28,093 nucleotides of DNA. Origin: Endobugula sp047636495 (lineage in GTDB: Bacteria; Pseudomonadota; Gammaproteobacteria; Pseudomonadales; Cellvibrionaceae). The position numbers and the translations under genes were made by a program. Shown piece by piece: positions 23,258-28,093 of this stretch (position 1 is its first letter; every line of letters starts with the position of its first letter). The stretch is from NCBI GenBank assembly GCA_047636495.1, contig JBLILH010000035.1, forward strand, positions 1-28,093, in the 5' to 3' direction. Under the pieces are notes generated by a model. That model searched no databases, was not told the DNA's origin, and saw only the letters and a list, made by a program, of their open reading frames with translations.

Positions 23258-24466
23258 ATGGTGAAAAAAAATACGCTTCCCGTCACAGTATTATCGGGAT
23301 TTTTGGGCGCAGGAAAGACCACAGTGCTTAGCCATATCCTGAACAATCGGCAGGGTAAAAAAGTAGCCGTGATTGTTAATGATATGAGTGAAGTCAATAT
23401 AGATTCCGCACTTATCCAAAATGAAGTGTTGCTTAATCGCAGCGAAGAAAAGTTGGTTGAAATGAGCAATGGCTGTATTTGTTGCACATTGAGGGAAGAC
23501 CTGTTGTTAGAAGTTGGCAAACTCGCAAAAGATGGCCGTTTTGATTATCTGGTGATTGAATCAACGGGTATTTCTGAGCCTTTACCGATTGCCGAAACAT
23601 TCACGTTTGCCGATGAAAACGGTGTGTCTCTTTCTGATATAGCCACACTGGATACGATGGTGACAGTGGTCGATGCGGTTAATTTCCTTAACGATTATGA
23701 AGCGGCTAAGAGCTTGCAGGACAGTGGTGAGTCACTGGGTGAAGAAGACGAGCGCAGTGTCACTGACCTGCTGGTGGATCAAGTTGAGTTTGCCGACGTC
23801 ATTTTGATTACTAAAACAGACTTGGTCGAATCTTCGGCAGTAGAGCAGCTGACCGCCATTATAAAAACGCTCAATACAACAGCCCATATAGTGCTTATTT
23901 ATCACGGAAAGGTTGATATCGATAAAGTGCTTAATACCGAGTTGTTTGATTTTGAACGTGCTCAGCAAGCACCCGGTTGGCTTAAAGTGATGCGTGGTGA
24001 GCATGTGTCTGAAACGGAAGAATACGGTATTGGTAGCTTCAGTTATTTAGCACGGCGTCCCTTTCACCCTGAAAAGTTTTACCAGTTTCTTCACAACACT
24101 GAACAGTACGGCAAGCTAATTCGCTCTAAGGGGTTCTTTTGGTTGGCATCGCGTCCAGAATTTGCTGGGCAATGGAGTCAAGCGGGTGGAATGGCGAGTT
24201 ACGGTTTTGCAGGATTGTTTTGGAAAGCAGTGCCGAAAAAAGACTGGCCTACCGATAAAGATTATCTTGAATCAATAGAGAAAAGTTGGGCTGAGCCCTT
24301 TGGTGATATGCGCCAAGAATTAGTTTTTATTGGACAAAATTTGAACAAAGTAACAATGACAAAAGCGCTAGACGACTGCTTGTTAGACGATTCGACTCTC
24401 CTGAAGGGTAAGGCGTGCTGGGCAAGCTTAGCTGACCCGTTTCCTGACTGGAAAGAAATCGCATGA
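23258..24466 (+). CDS. COG0523 G3E-family GTPase, zinc-starvation metallochaperone (ZagA/ZigA-like)
   Basis: This 402-residue cytoplasmic GTPase belongs to the CobW/COG0523 group. Walker A is G14FLGAGKTT22. The metal-binding CxCC is at 73-76 in SNGCICCTLRED, and ESTGISEPLPIAETF is the Walker B region. The base-recognition motif reads TKTD where NKxD is usual. The C-terminal CobW_C domain includes EEYGIGSFSYLARRPFHPEKFY. The length and that C-terminal motif match the zinc-regulated subgroup (ZagA/YciC, ZigA) that delivers zinc to client enzymes during starvation. Its position behind a Zur-like site and before zinc transport genes supports that reading. ATGA overlap (24463-24466) couples it to the DUF1826 gene. 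Confidence 0.9.
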   Translation: MVKKNTLPVTVLSGFLGAGKTTVLSHILNNRQGKKVAVIVNDMSEVNIDSALIQNEVLLNRSEEKLVEMSNGCICCTLREDLLLEVGKLAKDGRFDYLVIESTGISEPLPIAETFTFADENGVSLSDIATLDTMVTVVDAVNFLNDYEAAKSLQDSGESLGEEDERSVTDLLVDQVEFADVILITKTDLVESSAVEQLTAIIKTLNTTAHIVLIYHGKVDIDKVLNTELFDFERAQQAPGWLKVMRGEHVSETEEYGIGSFSYLARRPFHPEKFYQFLHNTEQYGKLIRSKGFFWLASRPEFAGQWSQAGGMASYGFAGLFWKAVPKKDWPTDKDYLESIEKSWAEPFGDMRQELVFIGQNLNKVTMTKALDDCLLDDSTLLKGKACWASLADPFPDWKEIA

Positions 24467-25140
24467 GGGCTCTATATTCAGTAGATTCTGACAGTGGTGA
24501 AGTGAGTCAACGTGGTGTAGCGTCGAACGCAGAAGATGCTGCAGTAATGACAGATATTTATCGTGAAGATACCAATATGGTGGTTTGGCGACGTGACCTG
24601 TCAGCTTGTCTTCAATCTTTAATGGGGGATTTTTTACAATCCAATAATCAGTTTAAAGACATGATGACGGTCACGCCAAAGCGTGCCCAGTCAAGCATTA
24701 TTGAATCACTCGGGCATGCTGAATGTGCGGGGGAATTAAGTGAAAACATCGCTGGATTAGTGGATATGTTTTGTTGTTTATTCGATCTGCAGCAAGCGGG
24801 ATTACGCTTAACGGTATTGAGCGCGGCAATGTGCCCTCGGTTTCATGTCGATCGAGTCCCGTGTCGATTAATCACCACATATCACGGATCTGGAACAGAG
24901 TGGTTGCCCCATCAATATGTTGATCGAACAAAATTAGGTGAGGGTAGTCTCGGGCTTGCCGATGATCAGTCCGGGCTATTCCAATGCACTGAGAATATTC
25001 AACAGTTAACCAGTGGTGATGTCGCGTTATTAAAAGGTGAGAGTTGGGAGGGTAATGAAAATGCGGGTGTAGTTCATCGCTCACCCAGCAATATCCCAGG
25101 AGAAACGCGACTATTACTCACGCTCGATTTTGTAGCATAG
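24463..25140 (+). CDS. DUF1826 family protein
   Basis: This 225-residue soluble protein has the DUF1826 signature: VVWRRDLS near residue 40, MCPRFHVDRVPCRLITTYHG at 123-142, EWLPHQYVDR, and GDVALLKGESW (about 185-195) followed by VVHRSP. DUF1826 genes commonly sit beside zinc-regulated COG0523 genes, as here. H128-x-D130, H205 and R216 are spaced and placed within beta-strand-like sequence, as in Fe(II)/2-oxoglutarate jelly-roll enzymes; this is my inference, not an established activity. C124 and C134 flank the HxD. The start overlaps the COG0523 stop (ATGA). No signal peptide is seen. Confidence 0.88.
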   Translation: MRALYSVDSDSGEVSQRGVASNAEDAAVMTDIYREDTNMVVWRRDLSACLQSLMGDFLQSNNQFKDMMTVTPKRAQSSIIESLGHAECAGELSENIAGLVDMFCCLFDLQQAGLRLTVLSAAMCPRFHVDRVPCRLITTYHGSGTEWLPHQYVDRTKLGEGSLGLADDQSGLFQCTENIQQLTSGDVALLKGESWEGNENAGVVHRSPSNIPGETRLLLTLDFVA

Positions 25141-25181
25141 CAAAAAATATATTAACCCCTTTAAATTTTTAGGAAAAAAAC

Positions 25182-26426
25182 ATGAAAGTTTTTGTATTAA
25201 TGGCCAGTATTTCGGTGATGTCGGTTTCTAGTGCCGTCCACGCTAGTTCAGCAGGAAAAATATCGGGCAATGAGTTCAACCCAGCTATTAGCTTAATTCT
25301 CGATGGCCGCTATACCGATATAGACAGCAGTGAGTTGTCACTCCCCGGATTTCAGCTCGGAGGTGAGTCTGGCTTACCCAGTAATGGCTTTTCAACTGGG
25401 CATAATGAATTGTCTATTTCAGCTAATATCGATGATAAGTTTTATGGCTCACTGAATACCGCTATCGTTTATGAGAATGGAGAAACCGAAATTGAACTTG
25501 AAGAAGCCTATATTGAAAGCCTCAAGCTAGGGTCTGGTTTTACTGTTAAAGGAGGGAAGTTTTTCTCGGGCATTGGCTATTTGAATGGTATTCACGATCA
25601 TGCGCATGACTTTGTTGATCGTCCGTTAGTGTACGATGCCATTTTTGGTGGACATTTATCGGATACCGGACTCCAAGCGCGCTGGGTCGCACCGACTGAT
25701 ACGTATCTTAGTCTGGGTACTGAAATTACCGCAGGGTCGGCATTTCCTGGTGGTGAAAATGCCGACAACAACGAAGGCTTTGCATTTTTTGCTAAAACCG
25801 GTGGAGACTTAAGTGTTAGTTCAAGTTGGCAGCTAGGGGCAAGCTATTACCAAACGGAATTTGATCTTCGTGAAGCGGGCGGGCATCACCACGGTGGTGA
25901 TAGTGCGTCAGTTGCTGACAATGAACTGCTCAACGGTGAAGTCGATGTGACGGGCATTGATTTTGTTTACAAGTGGGCTCCAAACGGTAATTCAAAAAAC
26001 AGAAGCTTCACCTTTCAGACAGAATATTTTGTTAAAAATGAAAATGCTGAAGCAGAGTTTACTGAAGGCACTAACAGTGCCGAAGCGACCTATGTCGGTG
26101 AACAAAAAGGGTTTTATGTGCAGGGTGTTTATCAATTTATGCCCGCATGGCGTATGGGCGTGCGATACGATCGATTACAGGCAAATAATCAGATTACCAA
26201 TTTTTCCGACCTAGGCATTGATAGCGACGAATTTCTTGAAGAGTCTGGGTTGGGCGCAGAAGGTGATCCAGAAAAAACCAGTGTGATGCTGGATTATTCG
26301 CCGAGTCACTTTAGTCGTATTCGTTTGCAGTACAGTCAACTTGATAATGGTCATGAAGCAACAAACGATATTATCACTCTACAATACACCATGAGTTTAG
26401 GTTCTCACGGCGCCCATGCATTTTAA
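25182..26426 (+). CDS. Outer-membrane beta-barrel protein with His-rich loops, probable zinc porin
   Basis: A 414-residue exported protein. A signal peptide ends near AVHA|SS (residue 21). The mature part has alternating amphipathic strands (for example NELSISANIDDKFYGSLNTAIVY and SFTFQTEYFVK) and ends in Phe, the usual C-terminal signal for outer-membrane barrel assembly. Two histidine clusters, IHDHAHD at 137-143 and GGHHHGGD at 233-240, sit in loop-like segments and could hold zinc. A C-terminal GSHGAHAF adds two more His. No TonB box or plug domain is apparent, so a porin-like channel is favoured over a TonB-dependent receptor. It follows DUF1826 by 41 bases with AGG eight bases before the ATG, and precedes the ZnuA-like gene by 12. 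Confidence 0.75.
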   Translation: MKVFVLMASISVMSVSSAVHASSAGKISGNEFNPAISLILDGRYTDIDSSELSLPGFQLGGESGLPSNGFSTGHNELSISANIDDKFYGSLNTAIVYENGETEIELEEAYIESLKLGSGFTVKGGKFFSGIGYLNGIHDHAHDFVDRPLVYDAIFGGHLSDTGLQARWVAPTDTYLSLGTEITAGSAFPGGENADNNEGFAFFAKTGGDLSVSSSWQLGASYYQTEFDLREAGGHHHGGDSASVADNELLNGEVDVTGIDFVYKWAPNGNSKNRSFTFQTEYFVKNENAEAEFTEGTNSAEATYVGEQKGFYVQGVYQFMPAWRMGVRYDRLQANNQITNFSDLGIDSDEFLEESGLGAEGDPEKTSVMLDYSPSHFSRIRLQYSQLDNGHEATNDIITLQYTMSLGSHGAHAF

Positions 26427-26438
26427 TAGGAAACGACG

Positions 26439-27335
26439 ATGAAGCTATTTGCGACCATTAGTGTGAGTCTGCTGTTAATAACCCCAGCAGCATTTGCCAA
26501 GGTTGATGTATTTGCTTGTGAGCCTGAGTGGAAATCCCTCGTTGAAACTCTCGGTGGAGAGTTTGTAACGGTCTACTCAGCCACCACCGCATTTCAGGAC
26601 CCCCATCATATTGAAGCACGCCCTTCGTTAATCGCTAAAACTCGGCAGGCAGATTTACTGGTCTGTACGGGGGCAGACCTTGAAATTGGCTGGCTGCCTC
26701 TATTGTTAAGGCAGTCGGGTAATGCTGTTATCCAGGAAAACGAGCTTGGGTTTTTTCTAGCGGCGTCTCAGGTAGAGCGTATTGAGGTGCCAACCGAACT
26801 TGATCGCAGCCAAGGCGATGTTCATGCAGCAGGAAATCCCCATGTTCACTGGGATCCCTATCGATTAATCACTATCGCAGAGGCCTTAGGCAAGCGCTTA
26901 CAAGCGATCGACCCTGAAAATTCGACACATTATGGGGAACGAATGGCGCGTTTTGTCGCTGACTGGCAAACCTCGATTACACGCTGGGAGCAGCAAGCCG
27001 ACGTATTACGGGGCAAAAGAGTGATCGTATACCACAAAAACTGGAGCTACTTATTGAAATGGTTGCAGGTTGATGTGGTCGGCGATCTTGAGCCAAAACC
27101 GGGCATTCCACCGACTAGTGCGCACTTGGCGAATTTACTGAGCGAGATGAGATCCAATAAGCCTGACATCATTCTGATGGCAAATTATCAGAATGACAAA
27201 GGTGCACAATGGCTCAGTGAAAAAACTAATGTACCCGTGCTGCGTTTGCCTTTTACTGTGGGCGGGAGTGAGCAGGCTAGCAACCTTGATGCGCTTTATA
27301 ATGAAGTCTTATCAACGCTCGTTAACATGCAATAG
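26439..27335 (+). CDS. Periplasmic zinc-binding protein of an ABC importer (ZnuA-like)
   Basis: This 298-residue cluster A-I solute-binding protein has a signal peptide ending AFA|KV at residue 20. Probable metal ligands are H56/H57 in QDPHHIEARPS, H135/H137 in GNPHVHWDP and H199 in VYHKNWSYLLKWL, in the order seen in ZnuA-type proteins. The mature protein starts with VDVFACEPEWKSLVETLGG, as usual for the family. The long acidic/His loop of E. coli ZnuA is absent, replaced by a short GDVHAAG segment. Zinc is favoured over manganese from the three His sites and the Zur-like context. The gene is 12 bases after the porin and 11 before the permease. Confidence 0.9.
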   Translation: MKLFATISVSLLLITPAAFAKVDVFACEPEWKSLVETLGGEFVTVYSATTAFQDPHHIEARPSLIAKTRQADLLVCTGADLEIGWLPLLLRQSGNAVIQENELGFFLAASQVERIEVPTELDRSQGDVHAAGNPHVHWDPYRLITIAEALGKRLQAIDPENSTHYGERMARFVADWQTSITRWEQQADVLRGKRVIVYHKNWSYLLKWLQVDVVGDLEPKPGIPPTSAHLANLLSEMRSNKPDIILMANYQNDKGAQWLSEKTNVPVLRLPFTVGGSEQASNLDALYNEVLSTLVNMQ

Positions 27336-27346
27336 AGACAGGGACG

Positions 27347-28015
27347 ATGGAGCAATTACTAATACAAGTGGAAATACTATGGCCCGCATTATTAGCGGGT
27401 CTGATTGTGCTGACAACGCATGTGCCGCTGGGCAGAGAAGTACTACAGCGGGGCATTATCTTTTTAGATTTAGCGATTGCTCAGATGGCTGCATTCGGTG
27501 TCGTGGTTGCGAACCTCATTTGGTTGGATGAGCCGGCCTATTTCTCCCAGACATTGGTGGCTATTGCGACCGCTATTGCTGGCTCGATGGGACTGTATAG
27601 CTTACGCAAACTCGAAATAAAAGTGCAAGAAGCCATTATCGGTATACTGTTTATACTCGCGGCTACGGGAAGCATTTTATTATTAGCGGCAGACCCAAAT
27701 GGCAGCGAACGGCTCAAAGAAATTCTGGTCGGACAAATATTATGGCTTCAGCCCAAAGAACTAGTGCCGCTAGCCTTAGCCTATGCAGCGATACTGATTA
27801 TTTGGTATAGCTTGCGTAAGCGAGTGGGAGCGTGGCTATTTTACCCGTTATTTGCCATCACGATTACCTTATCGACCCAAGTGGTCGGTGTTTATTTAGT
27901 CTTTGCCAGCCTAATCATTCCTAGTCTAGTGACGCTGTATCAGCAGAACCCATTGGTAAAAAGTTTCCTAATTAGCACTGTCCCTAAGCCATTCGCAGTA
28001 ATTTTTCAGGCATAG
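27347..28015 (+). CDS. ZnuB-like metal ABC permease, C-terminally truncated
   Basis: The 222-residue product of the ABC-3 permease family has several hydrophobic helices. QRGIIFLDLAIAQMAAFGVVVAN resembles the family's conserved start, and GVYLVFASLIIPSLVTLYQQ matches the conserved near-C-terminal helix. Family members usually run to about 260-285 residues and end with one or two more helices and a DLPSG-like motif. Here the frame changes after about FLIST to PKPFAVIFQA and stops. No other frame downstream continues the hydrophobic pattern. Likely a disrupted gene, caused by insertion, deletion or rearrangement near 27980. It could be read as a short natural variant, but that is less likely. 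Confidence 0.75.
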   Translation: MEQLLIQVEILWPALLAGLIVLTTHVPLGREVLQRGIIFLDLAIAQMAAFGVVVANLIWLDEPAYFSQTLVAIATAIAGSMGLYSLRKLEIKVQEAIIGILFILAATGSILLLAADPNGSERLKEILVGQILWLQPKELVPLALAYAAILIIWYSLRKRVGAWLFYPLFAITITLSTQVVGVYLVFASLIIPSLVTLYQQNPLVKSFLISTVPKPFAVIFQA

Positions 28016-28093
28016 GAGCCGTTCGTAGTGAAACATACGCAAGTCGATTTAACATTACCGATAAGTCGTATCTCCGATTAAAGCGATATTGAA
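27980..28093. other. Non-homologous sequence after the permease truncation
   Basis: From about 27980 the sequence no longer resembles a metal permease in any frame. A possible new frame starts at GTG 28028 with AGGAG ten bases upstream (VKHTQVDLTLPISRISD) and stops at TAA 28079-28081. It shows no Walker A motif and is not an ABC ATPase start. It may be the left end of a mobile element or a rearranged segment; the window ends before this can be judged. Confidence 0.35.

Noticed and set aside
27193..27531. 112-codon plus-strand frame across the ZnuA/permease junction
   Set aside because: It overlaps two recognisable genes in another frame and its sequence is Cys/Arg-rich without any motif.
1..28093. 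CRISPR array, integron attC array or prophage
   Set aside because: No regularly spaced direct repeats, integrase gene or phage structural genes are visible anywhere in the window.

Overview
The window looks like a chromosomal segment of a free-living or host-associated gammaproteobacterium, with moderate, slightly AT-leaning base composition. The centre carries the block ychF-pth-rplY-prs-tRNA-Gln-ispE-lolB-TPR lipoprotein, divergent from hemA-prfA-prmC-moeB. From memory this is the gene order known from Pseudomonas and its marine relatives (Cellvibrionales/Oceanospirillales type). The murI gene expected after moeB is absent here and a small two-helix membrane protein occupies its place. NhaD-type Na+/H+ antiport, many c-di-GMP/chemotaxis-type signalling genes and the zinc module fit a marine lifestyle; the taxonomic placement is inference.

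Layout. 1-124: 3' end of an IS256-family insertion sequence, running into the remnant of a membrane-protein gene. 462-1283: HDOD signalling protein (-). 1602-3050: NhaD antiporter (-), with a long potentially structured leader. 3260-3701: a possible small RNA, then a small-protein gene behind an attenuator-like leader. 3788-4744: glutaminase (-). 4962-5038: elongator tRNA-Met (-). 5322-6404: soluble zinc-sensing (CZB) chemoreceptor (-). 6709-14101: translation/nucleotide/isoprenoid/outer-membrane housekeeping genes on the minus strand. 14343-18995: hemA-prfA-prmC-moeB and a small membrane protein on the plus strand. 19152-20525: RhlB-type DEAD-box helicase. 20779-22950: a REC-REC-GGDEF protein with a degenerate active site, then an anchored DUF1566 protein.

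23162-28015 is the most interesting region. A Zur-like palindrome, ATGTTATAACAT, overlaps a promoter and precedes five co-directional, closely spaced genes: a COG0523 G3E GTPase (ZagA/ZigA-like), a DUF1826 protein, an outer-membrane beta-barrel with two His-rich stretches, a ZnuA-like zinc-binding protein and a ZnuB-like permease. Read together, this is a zinc-starvation operon: outer-membrane passage, periplasmic capture, inner-membrane import and intracellular metal allocation. DUF1826 shows an HxD...H...R pattern resembling the iron/2-oxoglutarate sites of jelly-roll dioxygenases, which would give the module an enzymatic component of unknown substrate. The permease lacks its usual C-terminal segment and no ABC ATPase is seen before the window ends. 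The sequence after the truncation has no recognisable homology to a permease, which suggests an insertion or rearrangement. The window therefore seems to be bounded by a mobile element on the left and by a likely disruption on the right.
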